Shown in pieces: positions 1 through 5,933 of a stretch of 7,697 nucleotides of DNA. The stretch is taken from assembly GCA_030537915.1 (NCBI GenBank), contig JAUNUZ010000100.1, positions 1 through 7,697 on the forward strand. The letters run 5' to 3'. The notes beneath the pieces were generated by a model. It saw only the letters and a list, made by a program, of their open reading frames with translations, made no database searches and had not been told where the DNA came from. How positions within the stretch are numbered: position 1 is the first letter of the stretch; the number at the start of each line of letters is the position of its first letter. The translations under genes and the position numbers were made by a program. This stretch comes from Micrococcales bacterium. GTDB lineage: Bacteria; Actinomycetota; Actinomycetes; Actinomycetales; Dermatophilaceae.

Positions 1-1266
1 TACTCTGCCTCCGGCTACTCCCGGGATGGCGACGGCGCCGTGGGACGCGCGCTTGGGACGCCGCAAGCCGGCGACAGCCGCACACCGGGCCATTCCGAGG
101 CCGGTCCGCGACCGGCGATCGACACGCCCACCGAGGATCCCATCTCAGAGCTTCCCTTCGGAGACCGGCGCGCGGCCCGCGCCACCGCACCCCGCTTGGA
201 GTCCGAGCCCGCTCGGCTCAACCCGAAGTACACCTTCGACACCTTCGTCATCGGCGCGGGCAACCGCTTCGCCCATGCAGCGGCCGTCGCGGTGGCCGAG
301 GCGCCGGCCAAGGCCTACAACCCGCTCTTCGTCTACGGGGACTCCGGCCTGGGCAAGACCCACCTCTTGCACGCGATCGGGGACTACGCGCGCAGCCTCT
401 ACCCCAACGTGCGCGTCAAGTACGTGAACTCCGAGGAGTTCACCAACGATTTCATCAACAGCATCCGGGACGACAAGGCGGCGAGCTTCCAGCGCCGCTA
501 CCGCGACATCGACGTCCTACTCATCGACGACATCCAGTTCCTGTCCGGCAAGATGCAAACGCAGGAAGAGTTCTTCCACACGTTCAACACGCTGCACAAC
601 GCGGACAAACAGGTCGTCATCACCTCCGACGTCCCACCCAAGCAGCTGTCGGGTTTCGAGGAGCGCATGCGCAGTCGCTTCGAGTGGGGCCTGCTCACCG
701 ACGTGCAGCCGCCCGACCTGGAAACGCGGATCGCGATCCTGTCCAAGAAGGCCGTGCAGGAGCGCCTGAGTATCCCCGACGACGTCCTCGAGTTCATTGC
801 CTCGCGGATCTCCACGAACATCCGCGAGCTCGAGGGCGCTCTCATCCGCGTGACGGCCTTCGCGAGCCTGAACCGACAGCCTGTCGACCTGCCGCTCGCC
901 GAGGTCGTTCTCAAGGACCTCATGCCCGACACGCAGGCCAGCGCAATAACGGCGGCAACGATCATGGTGCAGACGGCGGACTACTTCGGGTTGACGATCG
1001 AGGACCTGTGCAGCTCGTCACGCTCTCGCGTCCTGGTCAATGCCCGCCAGGTCGCCATGTATCTGTGTCGGGAGCTGACGGAGCTCTCCCTGCCCAAGAT
1101 CGGTCAGCAGTTCGGGGGGCGGGACCACACGACCGTGATCCACGCCGATCGCAAGATTCGCACGCTCATGGCAGAGCGACGCTCCGTCTACAACCAGGTG
1201 ACCGAGCTGACGACCCGGATCCGGTCGCAGCAGAATCATCAGGCACAGATCCGCGCACCTCGCTGA
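1..1266 (+). CDS. dnaA: Chromosomal replication initiator DnaA (5'-truncated by window edge)
   Basis: DnaA is the AAA+ ATPase that binds DnaA boxes at oriC, unwinds the origin and recruits the helicase. The reading frame is open from base 1, so the gene starts upstream; the GTG at 40 is only an internal codon. Residues are counted from base 1. Residues 1-70 are a poorly conserved Gly/Pro/charged linker (domain II); domain I is missing. The ATPase core has Walker A GDSGLGKT (113-120), Walker B LLIDD (173-177), sensor 1 VVITSD (205-210), an arginine-finger region [10 protein letters not shown] (from 221) and sensor 2 NIRELEGAL (from 273). Domain IV carries the DNA-binding signature [14 protein letters not shown] (from 372). 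The stop is TGA at 1264-1266. All expected catalytic and DNA-contact motifs are present, so the protein looks intact apart from the cut. It sits directly before oriC, as is usual in actinobacteria. Confidence 0.98.
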   Translation, partial: YSASGYSRDGDGAVGRALGTPQAGDSRTPGHSEAGPRPAIDTPTEDPISELPFGDRRAARATAPRLESEPARLNPKYTFDTFVIGAGNRFAHAAAVAVAEAPAKAYNPLFVYGDSGLGKTHLLHAIGDYARSLYPNVRVKYVNSEEFTNDFINSIRDDKAASFQRRYRDIDVLLIDDIQFLSGKMQTQEEFFHTFNTLHNADKQVVITSDVPPKQLSGFEERMRSRFEWGLLTDVQPPDLETRIAILSKKAVQERLSIPDDVLEFIASRISTNIRELEGALIRVTAFASLNRQPVDLPLAEVVLKDLMPDTQASAITAATIMVQTADYFGLTIEDLCSSSRSRVLVNARQVAMYLCRELTELSLPKIGQQFGGRDHTTVIHADRKIRTLMAERRSVYNQVTELTTRIRSQQNHQAQIRAPR

Positions 1267-1301
1267 GTCAAACAGCCGCACCGCGCAGCCGATCCCGCTG
1301 T

Positions 1302-1310
1302 TGATCCACA
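1302..1310 (+). promoter_or_regulatory. Outlying DnaA-box-like 9-mer
   Basis: TGATCCACA differs at one position from the classical TTATCCACA box. It lies 36 bp after the dnaA stop and nearly 300 bp from the main cluster. It may be a low-affinity outlier or a chance match. Confidence 0.4.
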
Positions 1311-1401
1311 GGCTGGCCGGGTGCTGTCGCACCGAATGCCGAAAGATCGTGGCGCCTCCGCAGCCGGGGCAGACATCGATGGTCGAGAGACCTGACGGCG
1401 T

Positions 1402-1419
1402 GGCGCGCCGACGCGCGCC
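1402..1419 (+). terminator. GC-rich hairpin, possible dnaA terminator
   Basis: GGCGCGC (1402-1408) and GCGCGCC (1413-1419) pair perfectly around a CGAC tetraloop, giving an all-G/C 7-bp stem. It is the strongest short hairpin after dnaA, about 135 bp past the stop. No T-run follows; terminators lacking a U-tract are reported in high-GC actinobacteria, so termination is possible but unproven. A structural role at the origin border is the alternative. Confidence 0.35.
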
Positions 1420-1593
1420 GGACATGACTCCCGTTGCCCCCGTGAGCGCGGCGGCGCAGGCCACGGGCCCGCAGGTAGCTAAGACCGAGCGTTGTCTTCG
1501 TCACATAGGAGCCCGAGTACCGACGACAGCAGCCGCCTATCCCAGCCGTGCGTTGAGCGCTCGCAAGAGACAGTGACGCGGCGTTCAAGACGT

Positions 1594-1625
1594 CTGTCCA
1601 CAACGCTGTCCACACCTGTGGATAT
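1594..1625. promoter_or_regulatory. Left cluster of three DnaA boxes
   Basis: Two identical + strand boxes, CTGTCCACA at 1594-1602 and 1606-1614, lie 12 bp apart start to start. A - strand box follows at 1617-1625 (ATATCCACA read on -). The second and third face each other across two bases, making the inverted repeat TCCACA-CC-TGTGGA at 1609-1622. The third box runs into the AT-only stretch of GATATATC (1621-1628). Close spacing and opposed orientation suggest cooperative DnaA binding. Confidence 0.8.
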
Positions 1626-1679
1626 ATCTACCCCAGGAGAATCCGCCTATCTGACGTCATGTCATTGACGTGCAGCGAT

Positions 1680-1711
1680 GTCTCCACAGCTGGGGAATAC
1701 CCTGTGGATAC
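1680..1711. promoter_or_regulatory. Convergent DnaA box pair
   Basis: GTCTCCACA on + at 1680-1688 has two mismatches to TTGTCCACA. GTATCCACA on - at 1703-1711 has one mismatch to TTATCCACA. The pair points inward across 14 bp. Confidence 0.65.
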
Positions 1712-1738
1712 TCGGTCGTGGACTCGAGGAGTCGCCCC

Positions 1739-1747
1739 TGTGGACTA
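1739..1747 (-). promoter_or_regulatory. DnaA box
   Basis: Read on the - strand this is TAGTCCACA, one mismatch to TTGTCCACA. A weaker - strand site, TTCTCCACG, follows at 1750-1758. Confidence 0.65.
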
Positions 1748-1809
1748 CCCGTGGAGAACCAGTGAACGACGTCCCCCGGCGATGTTGACGGACTGTGCAC
1801 GTGCTTGGG

Positions 1810-1846
1810 ACGTCCTGTGCACCGTCCGAGACAGTCCACAGGACGT
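1810..1846. repeat. 10-bp perfect inverted repeat inside oriC
   Basis: ACGTCCTGTG (1810-1819) and CACAGGACGT (1837-1846) are exact reverse complements separated by 17 bp. The right arm takes in the last four bases of the DnaA-box-like site at 1832-1840. The left arm contains most of the small palindrome GGACGTCC (1808-1815). It could extrude as a cruciform, fold as a single-strand hairpin when the origin opens, or be a two-half-site binding element. Its role is unknown. Confidence 0.7.
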
Positions 1847-1860
1847 GACGGTTGTCCACC
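1832..1860 (+). promoter_or_regulatory. Tandem DnaA boxes
   Basis: CAGTCCACA at 1832-1840 has two mismatches to TTGTCCACA. TTGTCCACC at 1852-1860 differs only in the last base. Both are on +, 20 bp apart start to start, roughly two helical turns, so they would lie on the same face of the DNA. Confidence 0.65.
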
Positions 1861-1918
1861 GCTTGACCTGCGGATCGCCCACAGCCCCGCCACGCCAACA
1901 GGCCAGCCAAGACATCAC

Positions 1919-1936
1919 TTGTCCACATCATCCACA
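1919..1936 (+). promoter_or_regulatory. Perfect DnaA box with directly abutting second box
   Basis: TTGTCCACA at 1919-1927 is the only exact match to the actinobacterial consensus in the window. TCATCCACA at 1928-1936 follows with no gap and has one mismatch to TTATCCACA. This is the best candidate for a high-affinity DnaA anchor, and it stands next to the locally AT-rich stretch on its right. Confidence 0.85.
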
Positions 1937-1940
1937 GGAC

Positions 1941-1980
1941 CGATGACGATGATGAGATATCTCAATCCAGGGAAATGCAC
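1941..1980. other. Candidate DNA unwinding element with 12-bp palindrome
   Basis: These 40 bp contain 22 A/T, high for this GC-rich region, and follow the last two DnaA boxes within 5 bp. At their centre is the perfect palindrome TGAGATATCTCA (1953-1964). A position beside the strongest boxes fits a duplex-opening site. A second, shorter AT-rich spot is at 1621-1630. The assignment is inference. Confidence 0.4.
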
Positions 1981-2064
1981 ACCGAGTACTCCTGAGGACG
2001 GGCTCCGCTGCGGCGGCCTAGCCCCGACGGCGGTTCGGATCACCGAAGGGACGTCATCGCCGAC

Positions 2065-2091
2065 GCTGACCTATCGACCCATTCGGTCAGC
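2065..2091. repeat. 7-bp inverted repeat upstream of dnaN, possible operator
   Basis: GCTGACC (2065-2071) and GGTCAGC (2085-2091) are exact reverse complements with a 13-bp spacer. The half-site centres are 20 bp apart, about two helical turns, which suits a dimeric DNA-binding protein. It lies 75 bp before the candidate dnaN -35. No particular regulator can be named. Confidence 0.4.
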
Positions 2092-2165
2092 ACCTGAGCG
2101 GACTGGCCGCAGTTGTCGCCAGCAGTGAGGTCAAGGGGTGAAGAGTGAGTCAGGAGCCGTTGTCG

Positions 2166-2194
2166 TTGGTCGTGCCTGGGCGTGCCGCTAGAGT
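2166..2194 (+). promoter_or_regulatory. Candidate dnaN promoter
   Basis: TTGGTC (2166-2171) and TAGAGT (2189-2194) are separated by exactly 17 bp and resemble a housekeeping sigma -35/-10 pair. The -10 has the key TA...T positions. Transcription would begin near 2200, leaving a leader of about 120 nt. A transcript starting there could not use the GTG at 2182, which supports the TTG start of dnaN. Confidence 0.4.
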
Positions 2195-2303
2195 CGGTGC
2201 CTGCGTATACCGTTCGACCGGCCCCGTCCTGGGACGCCTGGTTGGAGCCACGTCAGATTTCTTCGACTACGGCGGCACGACGCCCAGGTCGGCGTCGACA
2301 GAG

Positions 2304-2309
2304 AAGGAG
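2304..2309 (+). promoter_or_regulatory. Ribosome binding site deciding the dnaN TTG start
   Basis: AAGGAG lies 10 nt before the TTG at 2320. The bases between them include the 10-bp palindrome AGGTGCACCT (2311-2320), which ends on the first base of the start codon. Confidence 0.8.
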
Positions 2310-2319
2310 CAGGTGCACC

Positions 2320-3453
2320 TTGAAGTTCCGTGTCGAGCGCGACGCCCTCGCAGAGGCCGTCACTTGGGCTGCTCGCGGCCTACCGAACCGGCCCCCCGTC
2401 CCCGTCTTGGCAGGGGTGCTCATCGAGGCTGACGAGCAAGGCACGCTGACCCTGTCTGCCTTCGACTACGAAGTCTCGGCTCGTGTCACGTTCCAGGCCG
2501 ACGTGAGCGAGGGCGGCACCGTCCTGGTCATGGGTCGCCTCCTGGCCGACATCTCTCGCAACCTGCCGGATCGCCCGGTCGAGGTCTGCACCGACGGCAA
2601 CAAGGTGACGATGACGTGCGGTTCGAGCCGGTTCAGCCTGCTGCAGATGCCAAGCGACGAATACCCGACGCTGCCGGCCACCCCGGAGCCCAGCGGTTCC
2701 GTATCCGGAGATGTCTTCACGCAGGCAGTGACGCAGGTCAGCGTCGCCGCCGACCGCAGTGACACCTTGCCGATTCTCACCGGGGTGCGGATCGAGATCG
2801 AGGGCGAGAAGATCACGCTCCTGGCCACGGACCGCTACCGACTCGCGGTGCGCGAGCTGACGTGGAACCCGACCGAGTCCGACATTGCGATGACGATCTT
2901 GGTGCCGGCCCGCACGCTCGCGGACACCGCCAAGGCTCTGGGGCCGAGTGGCACCGTCGACCTGGCTCTGGGGCGCGCAGCAGGCGGTGACGGCCTCGTC
3001 GGATTCGAGGCGGGGCAGCGCCGCACGACCACACGTCTGCTCGACGGGGACTACCCCAAGGTCACTTCGATCTTCCCGACGAGTGTGGAGACCGAGGTGG
3101 TCGTGGAGACGGCGGCCCTGGTCGAAGCGGTGAAGCGTGTCGCGCTCGTCGCGGAGCGCAATACCCCGGTGCGCCTTCGTTTCTCGGACGGTCAGGTCGG
3201 CATCGACGCGGGCACCGGAGATGACGCTCAGGCCAGTGAGGCCGTCGAGGGGACGCTGACCGGTCCCGAGATCGAGATCGCGTTCAACCCCCACTACCTG
3301 CTCGACGGGCTCGGCGCTCTCGGCACTCAGTACGCGCGCCTCTCGTTCACCCAATCGAGCCGCCCGGCCGTCCTCGCCGGGCAAGCGAGCCTCGACGCCG
3401 AGGCCGACACCAGCTATCGATATGTGCTCATGCCCGTACGTTTCGCCAGTTAG
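2320..3453 (+). CDS. dnaN: DNA polymerase III sliding clamp (beta subunit)
   Basis: DnaN is the ring-shaped clamp that tethers the replicative polymerase to DNA and also recruits repair and mismatch proteins. The 377-residue product matches the usual 365-380 residues. From the TTG it reads (M)KFRVERDALAEAVTWAARGL, the canonical clamp N-terminus, followed by PPVPVLAGVLIEAD. The middle domain is recognisable from PILTGVRIE and TDRYRLAVREL, and the end YRYVLMPVRFAS matches the conserved clamp C-terminus at the protein-binding pocket. Three clamp domains of about 120 residues each fit this length. A longer reading from GTG 2182 would add 46 residues with no family resemblance and no good ribosome binding site, so I chose TTG 2320, backed by AAGGAG at 2304-2309. 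gnd follows after 46 bp with no terminator seen, so the two may be cotranscribed. Confidence 0.97.
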   Translation: MKFRVERDALAEAVTWAARGLPNRPPVPVLAGVLIEADEQGTLTLSAFDYEVSARVTFQADVSEGGTVLVMGRLLADISRNLPDRPVEVCTDGNKVTMTCGSSRFSLLQMPSDEYPTLPATPEPSGSVSGDVFTQAVTQVSVAADRSDTLPILTGVRIEIEGEKITLLATDRYRLAVRELTWNPTESDIAMTILVPARTLADTAKALGPSGTVDLALGRAAGGDGLVGFEAGQRRTTTRLLDGDYPKVTSIFPTSVETEVVVETAALVEAVKRVALVAERNTPVRLRFSDGQVGIDAGTGDDAQASEAVEGTLTGPEIEIAFNPHYLLDGLGALGTQYARLSFTQSSRPAVLAGQASLDAEADTSYRYVLMPVRFAS

Positions 3454-3499
3454 ACCCCCTCGGCACCCCGCCGACCCCGTGACGGAAAGGTTCGCGATC

Positions 3500-4573
3500 A
3501 TGCAGCTCGGATTGATCGGCCTGGGCAAGATGGGCAACAACATGCGCGAACGCCTGCGCCGGGCTGGGCACGAGGTCGTCGGCTACGACCGCAATCCCGA
3601 CCTGTCGGACGCGGCCTCGCTGGAGGAGATGGTGCACCGGCTTGAGGCGCCCCGCGTCGTGTGGGTCATGGTCCCGCACGGCGACCCCACCACCGAGACG
3701 ATCGAAGCGCTCAAGGGCGTCCTCGAGGACGGCGACCTCGTCATCGACGGAGGCAACTCTCACTTCAAGAACGACGAGATCAACGCAGCCGCTCTGCTTG
3801 AGAAGGGCATTCACTACGTCGATTGCGGCGTCAGCGGTGGCATCTGGGGCCTCGACAACGGCTACGGGCTCATGGCCGGCGGCGACGACGAGGACATCGA
3901 GCGGGCGATGCCGATCTTCGATGCATTGCGCCCAGAAGGGCCGCGTGACGAGGGCTTCGCCCACTCCGGCCGGATCGGAGCCGGGCACTACGCGAAGATG
4001 GTGCACAACGGGATCGAGTACGGCCTGATGCAGGCGTATGCCGAGGCCTGGGAGCTCCTGGAGGCCAAGGACATCGTCACGGACGTCGTGGGCTCCTTCA
4101 AGGCGTGGACCCGCGGCACGGTGGTGCGCTCCTGGCTGCTCGATCTGATGGTCAAGGCATTGGAGGAGACCCCGAATCTGGACGGCGTCAGCGAGTTCAC
4201 GACGGACTCCGGCGAGGGCCGGTGGACGCTCATCGAGGGCATCGACAACGCGGTCCCCATGCCGGTGCTCGCGGCGTCGCTCTTCGCGCGCTTCACCTCG
4301 CGCCAGGAGAACTCCCCGCAGATGCAGGCGGTCGCGGCGCTGCGTGGTCAGTTCGGCGGGCACGCGGTGCAGATGCTCGAGGACAAGTCGGACGTCAACG
4401 CCGCCGCGCGGCCCAAGCAGGACAAGGGCAAGGGCGTCGCCTCGGGCAACGCTCAGGACTCCAAGGCTGCGTCTGCCTCGTCGGACTCGGCGGCGTCTGC
4501 CGGCCCATCCTCGGGCTCCGGTTCGATCGGAGGCGACGGCGGCCCGACTTCGGGCAGCGGCTCCACGTCCTGA
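3500..4573 (+). CDS. gnd: 6-phosphogluconate dehydrogenase, decarboxylating, short form
   Basis: The enzyme oxidatively decarboxylates 6-phosphogluconate to ribulose 5-phosphate in the cytoplasmic oxidative pentose phosphate pathway. The 357 residues begin with a Rossmann fold, GLGKMGNNM (7-15). Asp30 in VVGYDRN sits at the end of the second strand, a position typical of NAD+ rather than NADP+ use; cofactor preference is inferred only. Substrate and catalytic motifs are DGGNSHFKN (83-91), GVSGGIWG (110-117) and AKMVHNGIEYG, with Lys166 and Glu173 matching the known catalytic pair. The catalytic part ends near FGGHAV (285-290), the usual end of the roughly 300-residue short family. About 65 Lys/Asp/Ala/Ser/Gly-rich residues follow and look disordered. 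The ATG is set by GGAAAGG at 3484-3490; an upstream in-frame start at 3422 would overlap dnaN. A gnd gene between dnaN and recF is known in several actinobacteria. Confidence 0.96.
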   Translation: MQLGLIGLGKMGNNMRERLRRAGHEVVGYDRNPDLSDAASLEEMVHRLEAPRVVWVMVPHGDPTTETIEALKGVLEDGDLVIDGGNSHFKNDEINAAALLEKGIHYVDCGVSGGIWGLDNGYGLMAGGDDEDIERAMPIFDALRPEGPRDEGFAHSGRIGAGHYAKMVHNGIEYGLMQAYAEAWELLEAKDIVTDVVGSFKAWTRGTVVRSWLLDLMVKALEETPNLDGVSEFTTDSGEGRWTLIEGIDNAVPMPVLAASLFARFTSRQENSPQMQAVAALRGQFGGHAVQMLEDKSDVNAAARPKQDKGKGVASGNAQDSKAASASSDSAASAGPSSGSGSIGGDGGPTSGSGSTS

Positions 4574-4591
4574 CCCCGTGTTGGGAGTCGT

Positions 4592-4610
4592 CGGCGGCGA
4601 ATCGCCGTCG
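4592..4610 (+). repeat. Hairpin just before the recF ribosome binding site
   Basis: Bases 4592-4599 pair with 4603-4610 around an AAT triloop, an 8-bp stem with one G-T wobble. It begins 18 bp after the gnd stop and ends two bases before the recF Shine-Dalgarno. No T-run follows. It could end part of the gnd transcripts, protect an mRNA end or tune recF translation. Confidence 0.5.
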
Positions 4611-4628
4611 CTGGAAGGTGACTAGCCC

Positions 4629-5933
4629 GTGTACCTGCGGCATCTGAGCATTGCCGACTTCCGCAGCTATCCCTGCGCGGAGGTGCCATTTGCGCCCGGG
4701 GTGACCACGCTGCTGGGCAGTAACGGTGAGGGCAAGACGAATCTCGTCGAAGCCGTCGGCTACCTCGCGACGCTTGCTTCGCACCGGGTCGCGCAGGATG
4801 CGCCGCTCGTGCGTTTCGGCGCGGATCGGGCAATCGTGCGCGGGGCCGTGATGCGCGGTGGACGCGAGACGATGGTCGAGCTGCAGATCACCCCCGGGCG
4901 CGCCAACAAGGCCCGGCTGGGCCGCGCACCTGTCGCCCGTCCCCGGGACGTCCTGGGCACTGTGCGGACCGTGCTCTTCGCCCCCGAGGACCTTGCGCTC
5001 GTCAAGGGCGATCCCGATCAGCGGCGACGCTTCCTCGACGATTTGCTGGTCGCCCGACAACCCCGCTGGGCGGGAGTGCGCTCGGACTACGACAAGATCG
5101 TGCGCCAGCGCAACGCCCTGCTGAGATCGGCAGCCCGCCCGCTCGGGGCGCGGCGGGCACGAGGAGGTCGGGGCTCACGCGGCAGCTCCGGGTCGGCGTC
5201 CGCGGTCGACCCACAGGTCGAGGAGTCGTCGGCGCTACACACGCTCGAGGTGTGGGACGAGCATCTGGCGACCGTCGGATCGCAGCTGCTCTATGCCCGC
5301 CTGCGCCTGCTGCGCGACCTGCGCCCCCTGCTCAGCGCCGCCTATGACACGGTCAGCGACTCCAGCGCCGACGCGCAGGCAAAGTACCGCTCGAGTCTGA
5401 GCGAGGAGGTGGCTCAGGCACTGGCCGACGGTGAGGTCCCGGAGGTGCCGCAGCTGCACCAGGCCCTGCTCGATCGGCTCGCGCAGGTGCGCCGTAGCGA
5501 GATCGAGCGTGGCGTCGGCCTCGTTGGCCTGCATCGCGATGACCTGCAGCTCAGCCTGGGGCCGCTGCCAGCCAAGGGCTATGCGTCACACGGCGAATCG
5601 TGGTCGTTTGCGCTTGCGCTGAGGCTCGCGTCGTTTCGCCTGCTGCGCCGGGACCTCGACGACGACCCGATCCTCGTCCTGGACGATGTCTTCGCCGAGC
5701 TCGATACCGGCCGCCGGGAGCGCCTGGCGGCCGATGTCGTCGACTGCGAGCAGGTCCTCATCACGGCGGCCGTGGGCGAGGACGTTCCCGAGATTCTGCG
5801 GGGCTCCCGGTTGCGCGTCCGTCGCGGCTTCGTGGGGCCTGACGCCGAAGCCGCCCCGCCTGAGGTTTCAGACCAGGTGAGCGTCGGGGCCGGAGCCTCC
5901 GGCGCAGTACCAGGAGGCAGCGATGACGACTGA
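4629..5933 (+). CDS. recF: DNA replication/repair ATPase RecF
   Basis: RecF is an SMC/ABC-type ATPase that acts with RecO and RecR to load RecA at single-strand gaps and at stalled forks. The 434-residue protein opens with [14 protein letters not shown], the usual RecF start. It has Walker A GSNGEGKT (30-37), the ABC signature region SHGESWS (320-326) and Walker [13 protein letters not shown] (348-359). GTG 4629 is preceded by GGAAGGTG (4613-4620) at 8 nt. The protein is longer than the usual 360-400 residues for two reasons: an Arg/Gly/Ser-rich insertion at about 168-200, and a tail of about 40 residues ending in SDDD. The insertion lies in the arm region between the two ATPase halves. The gene end overlaps dciA by 11 bp, suggesting coupled translation. 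All ATPase motifs are intact. Confidence 0.96.
   Translation: MYLRHLSIADFRSYPCAEVPFAPGVTTLLGSNGEGKTNLVEAVGYLATLASHRVAQDAPLVRFGADRAIVRGAVMRGGRETMVELQITPGRANKARLGRAPVARPRDVLGTVRTVLFAPEDLALVKGDPDQRRRFLDDLLVARQPRWAGVRSDYDKIVRQRNALLRSAARPLGARRARGGRGSRGSSGSASAVDPQVEESSALHTLEVWDEHLATVGSQLLYARLRLLRDLRPLLSAAYDTVSDSSADAQAKYRSSLSEEVAQALADGEVPEVPQLHQALLDRLAQVRRSEIERGVGLVGLHRDDLQLSLGPLPAKGYASHGESWSFALALRLASFRLLRRDLDDDPILVLDDVFAELDTGRRERLAADVVDCEQVLITAAVGEDVPEILRGSRLRVRRGFVGPDAEAAPPEVSDQVSVGAGASGAVPGGSDDD

Larger units (their letters stand above)
1267..1593. other. Gene-free spacer between dnaA and the oriC box cluster
   Basis: I see no convincing gene in these 327 bp. A + strand frame from a TTG at 1301 to 1576 and a - strand frame reading into dnaA lack a good ribosome binding site and resemble no family I recognise. 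The stretch holds one weak DnaA-box-like 9-mer at 1302-1310 and a strong GC hairpin at 1402-1419. It probably forms the left flank of the origin. Confidence 0.6.
1594..1964. other. oriC: Chromosomal origin of replication (oriC)
   Basis: This is the likely site where DnaA assembles and opens the chromosome. About 370 bp between dnaA and dnaN hold at least ten 9-mers within one or two bases of the actinobacterial DnaA box TTGTCCACA or the classical TTATCCACA, on both strands. On + they are 1594-1602, 1606-1614, 1680-1688, 1832-1840, 1852-1860, 1919-1927 and 1928-1936. On - they are 1617-1625, 1703-1711 and 1739-1747. Weaker candidates are 1750-1758 (-), 1875-1883 (+) and 1973-1981 (+). Only 1919-1927 is a perfect TTGTCCACA. 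No gene overlaps the region convincingly. Many scattered, mostly imperfect boxes in the dnaA-dnaN interval is the known plan of Streptomyces and Mycobacterium origins. The exact borders are my estimate. Confidence 0.92.
1965..2319 (+). other. Right flank of oriC and dnaN leader
   Basis: No gene is convincing in these 355 bp. The in-frame 46-codon extension of dnaN from a GTG at 2182 has no clamp-like sequence. The stretch holds a small hairpin (TTCGG 2034-2038 with CCGAA 2043-2047, ATCA loop), the 7-bp inverted repeat at 2065-2091, a candidate promoter at 2166-2194 and the dnaN ribosome binding site. Confidence 0.6.

Noticed and set aside
40..42. GTG at 40 as the dnaA start
   Set aside because: The frame is open back to base 1 and DnaA needs domain I upstream, so the gene starts outside the window.
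1018..1464. - strand reading frame with a Cys-Pro-Gly-Cys motif, possible zinc-finger or transposase remnant
   Set aside because: Only one CxxC pair is present, half of the frame is antisense to conserved dnaA codons, there is no ribosome binding site, and no family resemblance can be defended.
1301..1576. + strand small protein of 91 residues after dnaA
   Set aside because: It starts with TTG overlapping a DnaA-box-like site, lacks a Shine-Dalgarno, and has a composition expected of random GC-rich DNA.
1657..2128. Several reading frames of 78-107 residues on both strands across oriC
   Set aside because: They run through the DnaA boxes, show no known domain and no ribosome binding sites; long open frames are common by chance in GC-rich DNA.
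2182..2319. N-terminal extension of DnaN from GTG 2182
   Set aside because: The extra 46 residues do not resemble any clamp, the GTG lies within the candidate promoter, and the TTG at 2320 has a good ribosome binding site and gives the canonical N-terminus.
3422..3499. N-terminal extension of Gnd overlapping the dnaN end
   Set aside because: The Rossmann fold must begin at MQLGLIGLGKMG; GGAAAGG stands 9 nt before ATG 3500, and the extension has no family match.
2380..3543. Long - strand frame of 387 residues antisense to dnaN
   Set aside because: It is a shadow of the GC-biased dnaN codons; the sense frame is a complete, well-conserved clamp.
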